A stretch of 64,000 nt of DNA from Microbacterium salitolerans (GTDB lineage Bacteria; Actinomycetota; Actinomycetes; Actinomycetales; Microbacteriaceae), in contig NZ_JAHKSH010000001.1 of NCBI RefSeq assembly GCF_019720895.1, forward strand, positions 672,247 to 736,246, read 5' to 3'. The notes below the pieces were generated by a model. That model saw only the letters and a list, made by a program, of their open reading frames with translations. It was not told the DNA's origin and did no database searches. This document shows, piece after piece, positions 1-9,394 of this stretch. Position numbers and translations under genes: made by a program. Within the stretch, counting starts at the first letter, position 1. Every line of letters begins with the position of its first letter.

Positions 1-380
1 CGATCTCGAAGGGCGTCGAGGAGGCGAAGCGCAACTTCTTCCGCGTTCCTCGTGCCGGCCAGTCGATCCCGCACCCCGTGCAGGGTGAGGCCGCAGCCGG
101 TGTCGTCATGCTCCGCCCGGCGTCCGCGGGTACCGGTGTCATCGCCGGTGGTCCCGTCCGCGCCGTGCTCGAGTGCGCCGGCATCCACGACGTGCTGTCG
201 AAGTCGCTCGGCTCGTCGAACACGATCAACATCGTGCACGCGACGGTCGCGGCTCTGAAGCAGCTCGAGGAGCCTCGTGCGGTCGCCGCGCGTCGCGGTC
301 TCGAGTTCGACCAGGTCGCGCCCGCCCGTCTGGTTCGTGCGGAGGCAGAGGCCGCCGCTGCTGCGAAGGTAGGTTCCTGA
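1..380 (+). CDS. rpsE: 30S ribosomal protein S5, C-terminal part
   Basis: This is the 3' end of rpsE; the start lies outside the window and the reading frame begins at base 3. The 125 visible residues contain the S5 C-terminal domain, including the stretches [13 protein letters not shown] and [23 protein letters not shown] that are diagnostic of bacterial S5. S5 sits in the small subunit and contributes to decoding accuracy. The stop codon overlaps the rpmD start by one base (TGATG), so translation of the two is probably coupled, as is usual in the spc operon. Confidence 0.97.
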   Translation, partial: ISKGVEEAKRNFFRVPRAGQSIPHPVQGEAAAGVVMLRPASAGTGVIAGGPVRAVLECAGIHDVLSKSLGSSNTINIVHATVAALKQLEEPRAVAARRGLEFDQVAPARLVRAEAEAAAAAKVGS

Positions 381-565
381 TGGCTGCGCGTCTGAAGGTT
401 ACGCAGATCAAGTCCAAGGTGAGCGAGAAGCAGAACCAGCGTCACACGCTGCGGAGCCTCGGTCTCAAGCGCATCGGTGACGCGGTCGTCCGCCCCGACG
501 ACGCTCAGACCCGCGGTTACGTCCGTGCCGTCGCTCACCTCGTGAAGGTTGAGGAGATCGACTGA
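380..565 (+). CDS. rpmD: 50S ribosomal protein L30
   Basis: A 61-residue protein of the normal L30 size. It begins [20 protein letters not shown] and contains the L30 signature around [20 protein letters not shown]. It lies between S5 and L15 in the standard spc-operon order and overlaps both neighbours by one base (TGATG at each end), which fixes its start. Confidence 0.97.
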   Translation: MAARLKVTQIKSKVSEKQNQRHTLRSLGLKRIGDAVVRPDDAQTRGYVRAVAHLVKVEEID

Positions 566-1023
566 TGGCTGAGAACAACGAGCGCCCCGGCGTGCTCAAG
601 GCTCACCACCTGCGTCCCGTCCCCGGCGCCAACACCGCGAAGACCCGCAAGGGTCGCGGTGAGGGCTCGAAGGGCAAGACGGCGGGTCGAGGCACCAAGG
701 GAACGCGCGCGCGCAACACCGTGCGCGTCGGCTTCGAGGGTGGCCAGATGCCGCTGCACATGCGCACCCCGAAGCTGCGCGGGTTCAAGAACCCGTTCCG
801 CACCGAGTACCAGGTCGTGAACCTGGACAAGCTGGCCGAGGCCTTCCCCGAGGGCGGCGACATCACTGTCGACGACATCGTGGCCAAGGGCCTCGTGCGC
901 AAGAACCAGCTGGTCAAGGTTCTGGGCGACGGCGAGATCTCGGTCGCGCTGAACGTCCAGGCCGACAAGGTCTCGGCGTCGGCCAAGGCCAAGATCGAGG
1001 CCGCAGGCGGTTCCATCAAGTAA
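565..1023 (+). CDS. rplO: 50S ribosomal protein L15
   Basis: A 152-residue L15. The N-terminal half has the usual basic, glycine-rich stretch ([21 protein letters not shown]) that threads into 23S rRNA. It is followed by [22 protein letters not shown] and a C-terminal globular domain ending near AAGGSIK. It overlaps rpmD by one base at its start. A strong hairpin follows its stop codon, which is unusual because secY is normally cotranscribed with rplO. Confidence 0.98.
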   Translation: MAENNERPGVLKAHHLRPVPGANTAKTRKGRGEGSKGKTAGRGTKGTRARNTVRVGFEGGQMPLHMRTPKLRGFKNPFRTEYQVVNLDKLAEAFPEGGDITVDDIVAKGLVRKNQLVKVLGDGEISVALNVQADKVSASAKAKIEAAGGSIK

Positions 1024-1045
1024 CGCACTCGCGTGCGTTCTGCCG

Positions 1046-1078
1046 AAAGGACCGGGAGCGACGAGCTCCCGGTCCTTT
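1046..1078 (+). terminator. Hairpin between rplO and secY
   Basis: A perfect 14-bp inverted repeat (arms 1046-1059 and 1065-1078, loop GACGA) runs into a short T-rich stretch (CCTTTTCGG). It looks like an intrinsic terminator or attenuator placed 22 bases after the rplO stop and 65 bases before the secY start. It could reduce ribosomal-protein readthrough into secY. Confidence 0.75.
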
Positions 1079-1142
1079 TCGGTTAGTCTTGAGGCTGGTG
1101 TGCGCTCCTGCGCGTTCATCGTCCTGTTTGGGAGGCAGTTTC

Positions 1143-2465
1143 TTGTTCAGCGCCATCGCGCGGATCTTCCGCACGCCTGACCTTCGCCGGAAGATCGGCT
1201 TCACGCTCGGCATCATCGCCATCTACCGCTTCGGCGCGCATGTCCCGGCGCCGTTCGTGAGCTATCCGAACGTGCAGGCCTGCCTCCAGGAGAACGAGGG
1301 CGGCGACGGACTGCTGTCGCTCGTCAACCTCTTCTCGGGCGGCGCGCTCCTGCAGCTCTCGATCTTCGCCCTCGGCGTCATGCCGTACATCACGGCGACG
1401 ATCATCACGCAGCTGCTCCGCGTCGTCATCCCGCACTTCGAGGCGCTCCACAAGGAGGGCCAGGCGGGCCAGGCGAAGCTCACGCAGTACACGCGCTACC
1501 TCACGATCGCGCTGGCGCTGCTGCAGTCGACGACGCTCGTCACGGTCGCCCGCTCGGGTCAGCTGTTCGGCGTCACCGACATCCCCGCCTGCAACAACCT
1601 CCTGACGGACAGCGGCTGGCTCGCGCAGGCCATGATCGTCATCACGCTGACGGCCGGTACGGGCCTCGTGATGTGGATGGCCGAGCTCGTCACCGAGCAC
1701 GGCGTCGGCAACGGCATGTCGCTGCTCATCTTCACGTCGATCGCCGCGACGTTCCCCGGTGCGCTCGGCGCCATCCTCGCCGCGCGCGGACTCGAGGTCT
1801 TCCTCCTCGTCCTCGCGATCGGCCTCGTCATCGTCGCGCTCGTCGTCTTCGTCGAGCAGTCTCAGCGCCGCGTCCCCGTGCAGTACGCGAAGCGCATGGT
1901 CGGCCGTCGCACGTACGGCGGCACCAACACGTACATCCCGATCAAGGTCAACATGGCCGGCGTCGTGCCCGTCATCTTCGCCTCGTCGCTGCTCTACATC
2001 CCGGCTCTGATCGCGCAGTTCAACACCCCGACCGACGGATCCGCGCCGCCCGAGTGGGTGCAGTGGATCGGCCAGTACTTCACGACGGGCGATCAGCCCG
2101 TCTACATGGCGGTCTACTTCCTGCTGATCATCGGGTTCACGTACTTCTACGTCGCGATCACCTTCAACCCGGTCGACGTCGCCGACAACATGAAGAAGTA
2201 CGGCGGATTCGTTCCCGGCGTCCGCGCCGGTCGGCCCACGGCCGAGTACCTCGACTACGTGCTCACGCGCATCACGTTCCCCGGTTCGATCTACCTGGGC
2301 CTCATCGCGCTGATCCCGCTCATCGCGCTGGCGACGGTGCAGGCGAACCAGAACTTCCCGTTCGGCGGCGCCTCGATCCTCATCATCGTCGGTGTGGGTC
2401 TCGAGACCGTCAAGCAGATCGACGCGCAGCTCCAGCAGCGCCACTACGAAGGGCTCCTCCGATGA
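1143..2465 (+). CDS. secY: Preprotein translocase subunit SecY
   Basis: SecY forms the membrane channel of the Sec translocon. The 440-residue product starts MFSAIARIFRTPDLRRKIGFT and has the ten hydrophobic segments expected. Conserved stretches include SLVNLFSGGALLQLSIFALGVMPYITATI near the N-terminus and the cytoplasmic loop with QSQRRVPVQYAKRMVGRRTYGG. I chose the TTG start at 1143 because GGGAGG lies seven bases upstream and it gives the family N-terminus; an in-frame ATG at 1089 would add 18 unconserved residues. The stop overlaps the adk start (ATGA). Confidence 0.97.
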   Translation: MFSAIARIFRTPDLRRKIGFTLGIIAIYRFGAHVPAPFVSYPNVQACLQENEGGDGLLSLVNLFSGGALLQLSIFALGVMPYITATIITQLLRVVIPHFEALHKEGQAGQAKLTQYTRYLTIALALLQSTTLVTVARSGQLFGVTDIPACNNLLTDSGWLAQAMIVITLTAGTGLVMWMAELVTEHGVGNGMSLLIFTSIAATFPGALGAILAARGLEVFLLVLAIGLVIVALVVFVEQSQRRVPVQYAKRMVGRRTYGGTNTYIPIKVNMAGVVPVIFASSLLYIPALIAQFNTPTDGSAPPEWVQWIGQYFTTGDQPVYMAVYFLLIIGFTYFYVAITFNPVDVADNMKKYGGFVPGVRAGRPTAEYLDYVLTRITFPGSIYLGLIALIPLIALATVQANQNFPFGGASILIIVGVGLETVKQIDAQLQQRHYEGLLR

Positions 2466-3055
2466 CGACACGTCTCCTGATCGTCGGGCCGCAGGGCTCG
2501 GGCAAGGGCACGCAGGGCGTGCGCATCGCGGAGGGCTTCGGCATCCCCGTCGTCTCGACGGGCGACATCTTCCGCGCGAACATCAAGAACGAGACCGAGC
2601 TCGGCAAGAAGGTCCAGGCGATCACCGACGCCGGTGACCTGGTGCCCGACGAGGTCACGAGCGAGATCGTGCGCGACCGCCTCGGGGAAGACGACGCGCA
2701 GCAGGGCTTCCTGCTCGACGGCTACCCGCGCAACCGCGCGCAGGTGGCGCACCTCGACGAGTTCCTGTCGGCGCGCGACGAGAAGCTCGACGCCGTGATC
2801 CTCCTCGACGTGCCGCGCGACGAGTCGATCTCCCGCATCCTCCAGCGGGCGACCGAGCAGGGCCGCAGCGACGACACCGAAGAGGCCGTGGCGAAGCGCC
2901 TGTCGATCTACGAGAGCGAGACCGCGCCGATCATCGACACGTATGCCGAGCGCGGCATCGTCGACCGCATCGACGGCGTGGGCTCGCTCGACGAGATCAC
3001 CGCGCGCATCGTGTCCGCACTCGAGGCCCGCGGCCTCGTGCGCGTCGCCGTCTGA
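2462..3055 (+). CDS. adk: Adenylate kinase (short form)
   Basis: Catalyses ATP + AMP to 2 ADP. The 197-residue protein has the P-loop GPQGSGKGT at residues 9-17, the NMP-binding part with STGDIFRANI, and the DGYPRNRAQ motif. Between roughly residues 130 and 145 it has a short loop instead of the zinc-binding LID domain of long-form kinases, which is typical of actinobacterial Adk. Translationally coupled to secY by an ATGA overlap; map follows 18 bases later. Confidence 0.97.
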   Translation: MTTRLLIVGPQGSGKGTQGVRIAEGFGIPVVSTGDIFRANIKNETELGKKVQAITDAGDLVPDEVTSEIVRDRLGEDDAQQGFLLDGYPRNRAQVAHLDEFLSARDEKLDAVILLDVPRDESISRILQRATEQGRSDDTEEAVAKRLSIYESETAPIIDTYAERGIVDRIDGVGSLDEITARIVSALEARGLVRVAV

Positions 3056-3073
3056 CGGATCCGCCTGGTGGGC

Positions 3074-3925
3074 ATGTTCCGTCGCTCGATCTACAAGAAG
3101 CCCGCGCAGCTTCGCGGCATGATCGAACCCGGCGCCATCACGGCCGCGGCGCTCGATGCCGTCGCCGAGGCGATCCGGCCGGGCATCACGACGCTCGAGC
3201 TCGATCGCATCGCGGAGCAGGCGATCACTCAGAGCGGGGCCCACTCGAACTTCCAGCTCGTCCCGGGCTACCGCCACACCGTCTGCGTCTCCGTCAACGA
3301 CGAGGTCGTGCACGGGATCCCCGGTGAGCGTGTGCTCGAGGCCGGCGACATCGTGTCGGTCGACTGCGGCGCCGAGACGCCCGAAGGATGGAACGGCGAC
3401 TCCGCGCGCACGTTCATCGTCCCGGGCGAGCACGCGGATCCCGAGCTCGTCGCGCAGCGCCAGGAGCTCAGCGACGTGACGCGCGCCTCGATGTGGGCCG
3501 GCATCGCGGCCCTCGCGTCGGCGTCGCATCTCGGACAGGTGGGCGCCGTCATCCAGGATCACATCGAGGCGAATCCGCTGCCCTCGACGGGTCAGCCCGC
3601 CGGCATCCTGCGCGACTACGTCGGCCACGGCATCGGCAAGAGGATGCACGAGGAGCCGACGCTCTTCCACTATGCGACGCCGGGGCGCGGCGCCGAGATC
3701 AAGCCCGGACTGTGCATCTGCGTCGAGCCGATGATGACGGCCGGCAGCGAAGAGGTCGTCGTCGAGGACGACGACTGGACGATCTCGACGGTCGACGGAT
3801 CCAGCGGCGCACACTGGGAACATAGCGTCGCCGTGCATGCTGATGGCATCTGGGTCCTGACGGCTCCCGACGGGGGAGCAGAGGGCCTGGCGCCCTTCGG
3901 CGTGACGCCGACCCCCATTCCCTGA
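3074..3925 (+). CDS. map: Type I methionine aminopeptidase
   Basis: Removes the initiator methionine from nascent proteins. The 283-residue protein has the five pita-bread metal ligands at the expected spacing: D97 (VDCGAE), D109 (NGDSAR), H185 (GHGIGKRMHEEP), E218 (CVEPM) and E249 (HWEHSVAV). The ATG at 3074 gives the usual short N-terminus (MFRRSIYKKPAQLRG); an in-frame GTG at 3068 is the alternative. It follows secY-adk as in most Actinobacteria. Confidence 0.95.
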   Translation: MFRRSIYKKPAQLRGMIEPGAITAAALDAVAEAIRPGITTLELDRIAEQAITQSGAHSNFQLVPGYRHTVCVSVNDEVVHGIPGERVLEAGDIVSVDCGAETPEGWNGDSARTFIVPGEHADPELVAQRQELSDVTRASMWAGIAALASASHLGQVGAVIQDHIEANPLPSTGQPAGILRDYVGHGIGKRMHEEPTLFHYATPGRGAEIKPGLCICVEPMMTAGSEEVVVEDDDWTISTVDGSSGAHWEHSVAVHADGIWVLTAPDGGAEGLAPFGVTPTPIP

Positions 3926-3950
3926 CACCCCTCACCGAAAGTCACCGCAC

Positions 3951-4640
3951 ATGATGATGGCAGCAGCAGCAGGCAAGAACCGGAGCGTCTTCGCGATCGT
4001 GATCTCGGTCGTCGTGATCGTCGCGGTCGCCGGCGTCGGAGCCCTGGTGTTCTGGATGAACCAGACGGCGAAGGAGCCCGCCGCGTCGCCCGCGGCGGCT
4101 TCGATCAACGAGGAGACCGGCGCGATCGCGATCGGCGACGGGGAGAACACGGTCGCCGAGTACATCGACTTCATGTGCCCGTTCTGCCAGCAGGCGTTCG
4201 AATCGTACAGCGACACGACCACCGAGCTGGTCGAGAGCGGTGACATCACGCTCGAGATCCACCCGATCTCGATCCTCGACCGTGCCTCGCAGGATACGCA
4301 GTTCTCGACGCGCTCGGCGAGCGCGGCCTACTGCGTCGCGGAGGACAACGGCGACGCCGTCTACCCGTTCGTCGACCTGATGTTCCGGAATCAGCCGAGC
4401 GAGGGCTCGTCGGGCCTCGACGACGCGCAGATCATCGAGTACGCCGAGCAGGCGGGAGCGACGGGCGCGGCCGACTGCATCGAGGCGGGCGAGTACATGG
4501 ACTACGTCACGGAGATGACGGAGGAGACGCCGATCGCCGAGGGCGGGCAGGGCATCTCGACGCCCACGGTCGTCGTCAACGGCGAGGTCATCGCGGTCAC
4601 GATGGATCCGGAGACGGACATCGTCGCGAACCTCCAGTAA
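3951..4640 (+). CDS. DsbA-like thioredoxin-fold protein, membrane-anchored
   Basis: A 229-residue protein with one N-terminal membrane helix (about residues 13-37) and no lipobox, so it is probably held on the outer face of the membrane. The extracytoplasmic part has a thioredoxin fold with the redox motif CPFC at residues 76-79, following EYIDFM, and a late cis-proline region (GISTPTVVVNG). These features fit the DsbA family (PF13462-like) of thiol oxidoreductases or isomerases. Three consecutive ATG codons occur at the start; I took the first. It sits 25 bases after map and is the last gene before the catabolic island. Confidence 0.9.
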   Translation: MMMAAAAGKNRSVFAIVISVVVIVAVAGVGALVFWMNQTAKEPAASPAAASINEETGAIAIGDGENTVAEYIDFMCPFCQQAFESYSDTTTELVESGDITLEIHPISILDRASQDTQFSTRSASAAYCVAEDNGDAVYPFVDLMFRNQPSEGSSGLDDAQIIEYAEQAGATGAADCIEAGEYMDYVTEMTEETPIAEGGQGISTPTVVVNGEVIAVTMDPETDIVANLQ

Positions 4641-4669
4641 CGTCACCGCACGCATCGCGTGCGTTTCCT

Positions 4670-4704
4670 GAGGGCCCCGTTCTGCTTCGGCAGGCGGGGC
4701 CCTC
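4670..4704 (+). terminator. Terminator after the dsbA-like gene
   Basis: A perfect 10-bp inverted repeat (GAGGGCCCCG at 4670-4679, CGGGGCCCTC at 4695-4704) with a 15-base loop. There is no clear U-tract. It would close the sec/ribosomal transcript just before the inserted island. Confidence 0.65.
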
Positions 4705-4800
4705 GGCGTGTTACCGAAATGTGAAGATTCTCGCTTGGGGGAGACATCCCTGTGACAGCGGGGCAGAAACGCGTCCGCATCCGGTAGGAATGAATGTGAG

Positions 4801-4842
4801 GTGCAACTGTACATTGCACGGTCCTACATCACACGGCTAGAG
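4801..4842 (+). promoter_or_regulatory. Promoter with overlapping operator for the hydroxyproline-peptide operon
   Basis: A perfect palindrome GTGCAACTGTACATTGCAC occupies 4801-4819. Its right arm doubles as a -35-like TTGCAC (4814-4819), followed 17 bases later by CTAGAG as a weak -10 (4837-4842). The substrate-binding-protein gene begins 44 bases further on. The position suggests repression by a dimeric regulator, most simply the GntR protein encoded in the island. This is inferred from sequence only. Confidence 0.55.
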
Positions 4843-4886
4843 TCCCGCGTATGCAATGGGGCACACAGAAAGCAGGTTCACGCGCG

Positions 4887-6578
4887 ATGACCACGAAGAC
4901 GAACACCAGGGCGGGCGTTCTCGCTCTCGGGATGGCGGGCGTGCTGGCGCTGGCCGGCTGCAGCGGCAGCGCCGCGACCGGCCCCGAGTCGAGCGACGAG
5001 CCGCAGAGCGGCGGCACCGTCCACATGCTGCAGAACACCGACTTCTCGTACCTCGACCCGGCCCGCGGATGGGACGGCGGCGTCAACGCGTTCTACCGCC
5101 TGATGTACCGCGGCCTCATGATGCAGACGGCGGGCGACGCCGAGGATCCGAACGCGATCGTTCCGGACCTCGCGACGTCGGCGGGTGAGCCCTCCGAAGA
5201 CGGCCTCACCTGGACCTACACGCTGAAGGACGACATCTTCTTCGACAACGGCGACCCGATCACGTCGGCCGAGGTCAAGTTCGGCATCTCGCGGGCCTGG
5301 GATCCTCAGATCGGCATCGGATCCCCGTACCTCAAGAGCGTCATCGACGCCCCCGAGGGATACGAGGGGCCCTACGTGACGGGCGACCTTCCCACGATCG
5401 AGACGCCGGACGACAAGACGATCGTCTTCCACCTCAAGGAGCCGTTCCGCGAGTTCGACAACGTGCTCGCGCAGGCGAACGCCGTGCCGTTCCCCGAAGG
5501 AACGGGCGGCGGCGACGAGTTCATCAACGACGTGATCGCCTCCGGGCCCTACACGCTCGAGAGCTACACGCCGGGCAGCTCGATCTCGCTCGTGCGCAAC
5601 GAGTACTGGGAGCCCGAGAGCGATGACGTGCGCGAGGCCTACCCCGACGCCTGGGAGGTCGAGATCGGCATCGATCCCGCGACGATCGACGAGCGGATGG
5701 TCGCCGGCCAGGGCACCGACGGGAACGCGATCGCGAGCCGGATCCAGGGAGCCACCCTGCCGCGCCTGCAGACGCCCGAGCTGCAGGACCGGGCCATCGC
5801 GGCCGAGGCATACTGCCTCACCTACATGGGCCTGAACACGACGAAGGAGCCCTTCGACGACGTGCGCGTGCGCCAGGCGGTCAACTGGGCGCTCGATCGC
5901 TCGACCGTCCAGAACGTCTCCGGCGGCAGTCAGCTCGCCGACCCGGCGACGACGATCATCCCGCCGGCCGTCACGGGCCACAAGGACTTCGACCTGTACC
6001 CCAGCGACGACATGGCGGGCGACCCCGAGAAGGCGAAGGAGCTGCTCGCCGAGGCGGGCTACGAGGACGGCGTCTCGTTCACGCTCGACATCCGCTCCAA
6101 CGACATCGCCCAGGCGCAGGCCGAGGCCGTGCAGGAGTCTCTGCTGGATGCGGGCATCGAGGTCGAGCTCAACGTCATCGACGCGGCGATCTTCTACGAG
6201 ACGATCGGCACGCCCTCGCAGCAGCACAACGCCGCGATCACGGGCTGGTGCCCGGACTGGGCGTCGAGCGCCAGCACCTTCATCCCGCCGCTGTTCGACG
6301 GCGACAACATCCTCGAGAAGGGCAACTCCAACCTCGCCCAGCTCGACGAGGCCGATGTCAACTCGCGTATCGACGAGATCATGGCGATGGAGGACATCGA
6401 GGAGGCGAACGCCGCCTGGGGCGACCTGGACGAGCAGATCATGGAGCTCGCTCCGATCGCGCCCCTCGTGCTCGAGAAGAGCATCTTCGTTCCGGGCGAG
6501 AACATCGCCGGCTACTACCCGAACACCAACATGACCGACCTCACCATCATCGGTCTCAAGGATCCCTCGAAGGGCTGA
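4887..6578 (+). CDS. Peptide ABC transporter substrate-binding lipoprotein
   Basis: A 563-residue family 5 (DppA/OppA-type, PF00496) solute-binding protein. The N-terminus is a lipoprotein signal ending at LALAGC, so the mature protein is anchored by Cys and lies outside the membrane. Family stretches include GGTVHMLQNTDFSYLDPARG, TYTLKDDIFFDNGDPITSAEVKF and VRQAVNWALDR. The ATG at 4887 is preceded by AGAAAGCAGG; an in-frame ATG at 4851 would add 12 residues before the signal peptide and is less likely. First gene of a tightly packed operon; from context its ligand is probably a proline- or hydroxyproline-containing (glyco)peptide. Confidence 0.92.
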   Translation: MTTKTNTRAGVLALGMAGVLALAGCSGSAATGPESSDEPQSGGTVHMLQNTDFSYLDPARGWDGGVNAFYRLMYRGLMMQTAGDAEDPNAIVPDLATSAGEPSEDGLTWTYTLKDDIFFDNGDPITSAEVKFGISRAWDPQIGIGSPYLKSVIDAPEGYEGPYVTGDLPTIETPDDKTIVFHLKEPFREFDNVLAQANAVPFPEGTGGGDEFINDVIASGPYTLESYTPGSSISLVRNEYWEPESDDVREAYPDAWEVEIGIDPATIDERMVAGQGTDGNAIASRIQGATLPRLQTPELQDRAIAAEAYCLTYMGLNTTKEPFDDVRVRQAVNWALDRSTVQNVSGGSQLADPATTIIPPAVTGHKDFDLYPSDDMAGDPEKAKELLAEAGYEDGVSFTLDIRSNDIAQAQAEAVQESLLDAGIEVELNVIDAAIFYETIGTPSQQHNAAITGWCPDWASSASTFIPPLFDGDNILEKGNSNLAQLDEADVNSRIDEIMAMEDIEEANAAWGDLDEQIMELAPIAPLVLEKSIFVPGENIAGYYPNTNMTDLTIIGLKDPSKG

Positions 6579-6579
6579 C

Positions 6580-7548
6580 ATGACCACCCCCTCGACTGAG
6601 CTCGAGGCGGAGGCGCCCGGCGACGACTCTTCGCATGATCTGCGAGAGTCGTCGCCGGCTTCCGGCCGCCGCCTGCTGAAGGCCTTCGTCACGGATGTGC
6701 CGTCGATGCTGTCGACCGGCTACATCGTCGTGATGACCCTCGCCGCGATCTGCGCACCGCTCGTCGTGCAGATCAGCGGGTGGGGACCGTACGAGTTCGA
6801 CCAGGACGCGATCGACCCCGACATGGGGGCGATCCCGATCGGCCCGCTCGGCGGGATCAGCGCGGAGCACTGGTTCGGCGTCGAGCCGGGCAGCGGCCGC
6901 GACATCTTCGCGCGCATCGTCTACGGCGCGCGCGTCTCGTTCACCGTCGCGCTCAGCGCCACCCTGCTCACCACGATTCTGGGCGTCGTCTTCGGCCTGC
7001 TGGCGGGATACTTCGGCGGGATCATCGACAACGTGATCTCCCGCGTCATGGAGTTCCTCATGGCGTTCCCCGCGCTCATCTTCATGATCGCGATCCTCTC
7101 GGCGCTTCCTGCCGACAACCGCGTGCTGCTGCTCGTCCTCGTGATCTCGATCTTCGGGTGGCCCTACCTCGCCCGCATCGTGCGATCGCAGACCCTCTCG
7201 CTCAAGGAGCGCGAGTTCGTCGAGTCGGCGCGCGCGTCCGGCGCGACCCACGCCCAGATCATCTTCCGCGAGGTCCTGCCGAACCTGCAGTCGACCATCG
7301 TCGTCATGGCCACGCTCGCGGTCCCCGGCTACGTCGGAACCGAGGCGGGGCTGTCGTTCCTCGGCGTCGGCGTCGTGCCGCCCACGCCCAGCTGGGGCCA
7401 GATGATCGCCGCGGCCGCTCCCTGGTACGCCGTCGATCCGATGTACTTCATCATCCCCGGCGTCTTCCTGTTCCTGCTCGTGCTGTCGTTCACGACGCTC
7501 GGCGACCGCGTGCGCGTCATCGCGCGCAGCGGGGAGGTGCGCGCATGA
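6580..7548 (+). CDS. Peptide ABC transporter permease (DppC type)
   Basis: A 322-residue inner-membrane permease with an N-terminal cytoplasmic tail, a first membrane helix near residues 46-62 and the BPD_transp_1 domain in the second half. The EAA-type loop that contacts the ATPase is visible as EFVESARASGATHAQIIFREVLPN. A DppC-like extracytoplasmic segment with HWFGVEPGSGRDIFARIVYGARVS precedes the core. It starts one base after the binding-protein stop (AAGGG upstream) and overlaps the next gene by ATGA. DppC precedes DppB here, the reverse of the E. coli order. Confidence 0.93.
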   Translation: MTTPSTELEAEAPGDDSSHDLRESSPASGRRLLKAFVTDVPSMLSTGYIVVMTLAAICAPLVVQISGWGPYEFDQDAIDPDMGAIPIGPLGGISAEHWFGVEPGSGRDIFARIVYGARVSFTVALSATLLTTILGVVFGLLAGYFGGIIDNVISRVMEFLMAFPALIFMIAILSALPADNRVLLLVLVISIFGWPYLARIVRSQTLSLKEREFVESARASGATHAQIIFREVLPNLQSTIVVMATLAVPGYVGTEAGLSFLGVGVVPPTPSWGQMIAAAAPWYAVDPMYFIIPGVFLFLLVLSFTTLGDRVRVIARSGEVRA

Positions 7549-8543
7549 TCCGCTTCATCGCCTCCCGCCTGTCCGGAATGGTGATCGTGCTCGCGCTGGT
7601 GACGCTGTTCACCTACGTGATCTTCTTCGTGCTCTCCCCGGATCCCGCGGTGCAGATCTGCGGCAAGCACTGCACCCCCGAGCGCATCGATCAGATCCGC
7701 ACGAGCCTCGGGCTCGATCAGCCGTTCTGGGCCCAGTTCTTCACCTACGTCGGCGGCCTCTTCGCCGGACGGACGTTCATGGTCGCCGGTTCCGAGGTCG
7801 TCTGCTCGGCGCCGTGCCTCGGGTACTCGTTCCAGACGAGCCAGCTCGTGGGCGACATGATCGTGCAGCGCCTGCCGATTTCGGTGACGATCGCGCTCGG
7901 CGCGGCCGTGCTGTGGCTGCTCGGCGGCGTCTCCGCCGGCGTGATCAGCGCCGTCAAGGAGGGGAAGTTCCTCGACAGGTTCATCGCGGGGCTCACGCTC
8001 GGATCCATGTCGGTGCCGAACTACGTCGTCGCCCTGACCCTGCAGTTCCTGCTGGTCGTCGTGCTCGGGTGGCTGCCCTTCCCGCAGGCGGTGCCGTTCG
8101 CGGACGATCCGGTGCAGTGGTTCCTCAACTTCCTCATGCCCTGGATCGTGCTCGCCCTCACCTACGCGGCGGTCTACACGCGCCTCACCCGCGCCAACGT
8201 GATCGACACCCTGCAGGAGAACTTCGTGCGCACCGCGCGGGCGAAGGGCCTGAAGCCCGGTCTCGTCTGGCGCCGCCACGCGCTGCGGCCGGCGCTGACG
8301 CCCATCGTGACGATGTTCGGAATGGACATCGCCGGCCTGCTCGGCGGCGCCCTCATCACCGAGACCGTGTTCGGCATGAACGGCGTCGGCAAGCTCACGG
8401 CCGATTCGATCGCGAAGAACGATCAGCCCGTCATCATGGCGGTCACGCTGCTGTCGGCCTTCTTCGTGATCATCGGGAACTTCGTGGTCGATCTGCTCTA
8501 CTCGGCGATCGATCCCCGCGTCCGGACAGGAGCACGCGCATGA
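7545..8543 (+). CDS. Peptide ABC transporter permease (DppB type)
   Basis: A 332-residue membrane permease. It begins with the DppB-type helix MIRFIASRLSGMVIVLALVTLFTY and carries the EAA loop NFVRTARAKGLKPGLVWRRHALRPALTP. An extracytoplasmic segment at about residues 35-90 contains four cysteines (CGKHC and CSAPC), more than usual for this family, and might form disulfides. It overlaps both flanking genes by four bases, so its start is well supported. Confidence 0.93.
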   Translation: MIRFIASRLSGMVIVLALVTLFTYVIFFVLSPDPAVQICGKHCTPERIDQIRTSLGLDQPFWAQFFTYVGGLFAGRTFMVAGSEVVCSAPCLGYSFQTSQLVGDMIVQRLPISVTIALGAAVLWLLGGVSAGVISAVKEGKFLDRFIAGLTLGSMSVPNYVVALTLQFLLVVVLGWLPFPQAVPFADDPVQWFLNFLMPWIVLALTYAAVYTRLTRANVIDTLQENFVRTARAKGLKPGLVWRRHALRPALTPIVTMFGMDIAGLLGGALITETVFGMNGVGKLTADSIAKNDQPVIMAVTLLSAFFVIIGNFVVDLLYSAIDPRVRTGARA

Positions 8544-9394
8544 ACCAGCAGACGGATCCGCTGCTGACCGTCGACGGTCTCCGCGTCGCCTTCACGACGG
8601 CGCAGGGCGAATCGGCCGTCGTGAAGAACCTTAGCTTCTCGCTTCCGCGCGGAGGATCTCTCGGGATCGTCGGCGAATCGGGGTCCGGGAAGTCGATGAC
8701 GAGCCTCGCGATCATGGGCCTGCTGCCCAAGGGCGGGAAGGTCTCCGGGGCGATCGACTTCGACGGGGTGCGGCTCACCGATCTTCCCGAGAAGCAGATG
8801 CGCAGAGTGCGCGGCGACCGGATCGCCATGATCTTCCAGGATCCGCTCTCCTCGCTGAACCCGTACTACCGGGTCGGCATGCAGATCGAGGAGGCCTACC
8901 GCTCGCACCGGCCCGGCGCCTCGCGCAAGGAGGCGAGGAAGGTGGCGATCGCCGCGCTCCAGCGGGTGAGGATCCGCGACGCCGAGACCCGCATCGACCA
9001 CTATCCGCACCAGTTCTCGGGCGGCATGCGGCAGCGCATCATGATCGCGATGGCTCTGACGATGGAGCCCGACCTGATCATCGCCGACGAGCCCACGACC
9101 GCCCTCGATGTGACGGTGCAGGCGCAGATCCTCGATCTGCTCGCCGAGATCCGGGAGGAGACCGGCGCGAGCCTGATCCTCATCACGCACGACCTCGCGG
9201 TCGTGAGCGAGGTCACGGACGACATCATCGTGCTCCGCGAGGGCGACATGGTCGAACAGGGACCCACCGAGCAGATCTTCTGCGATCCGCAGCACGTCTA
9301 CACGCGGCGGCTGCTCGACGCGGTGCCGCGCATCGACGACGAGATCGGCACGCTGCGCACGACCGACATCACGACGGTGGGAGAAGACGAATGA
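8540..9394 (+). CDS. Peptide ABC transporter ATPase (DppD type)
   Basis: A 284-residue ABC ATPase. Walker A is GESGSGKS, the Q-loop is FQDPLSSLNP, the signature is FSGGMRQR and Walker B is DLIIADEPTTALD, followed by the H-loop ITHD. The C-terminal extension with PQHVYTRRLLDAVPRID is typical of oligopeptide importers. Four-base overlaps with both neighbours. Confidence 0.94.
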   Translation: MNQQTDPLLTVDGLRVAFTTAQGESAVVKNLSFSLPRGGSLGIVGESGSGKSMTSLAIMGLLPKGGKVSGAIDFDGVRLTDLPEKQMRRVRGDRIAMIFQDPLSSLNPYYRVGMQIEEAYRSHRPGASRKEARKVAIAALQRVRIRDAETRIDHYPHQFSGGMRQRIMIAMALTMEPDLIIADEPTTALDVTVQAQILDLLAEIREETGASLILITHDLAVVSEVTDDIIVLREGDMVEQGPTEQIFCDPQHVYTRRLLDAVPRIDDEIGTLRTTDITTVGEDE

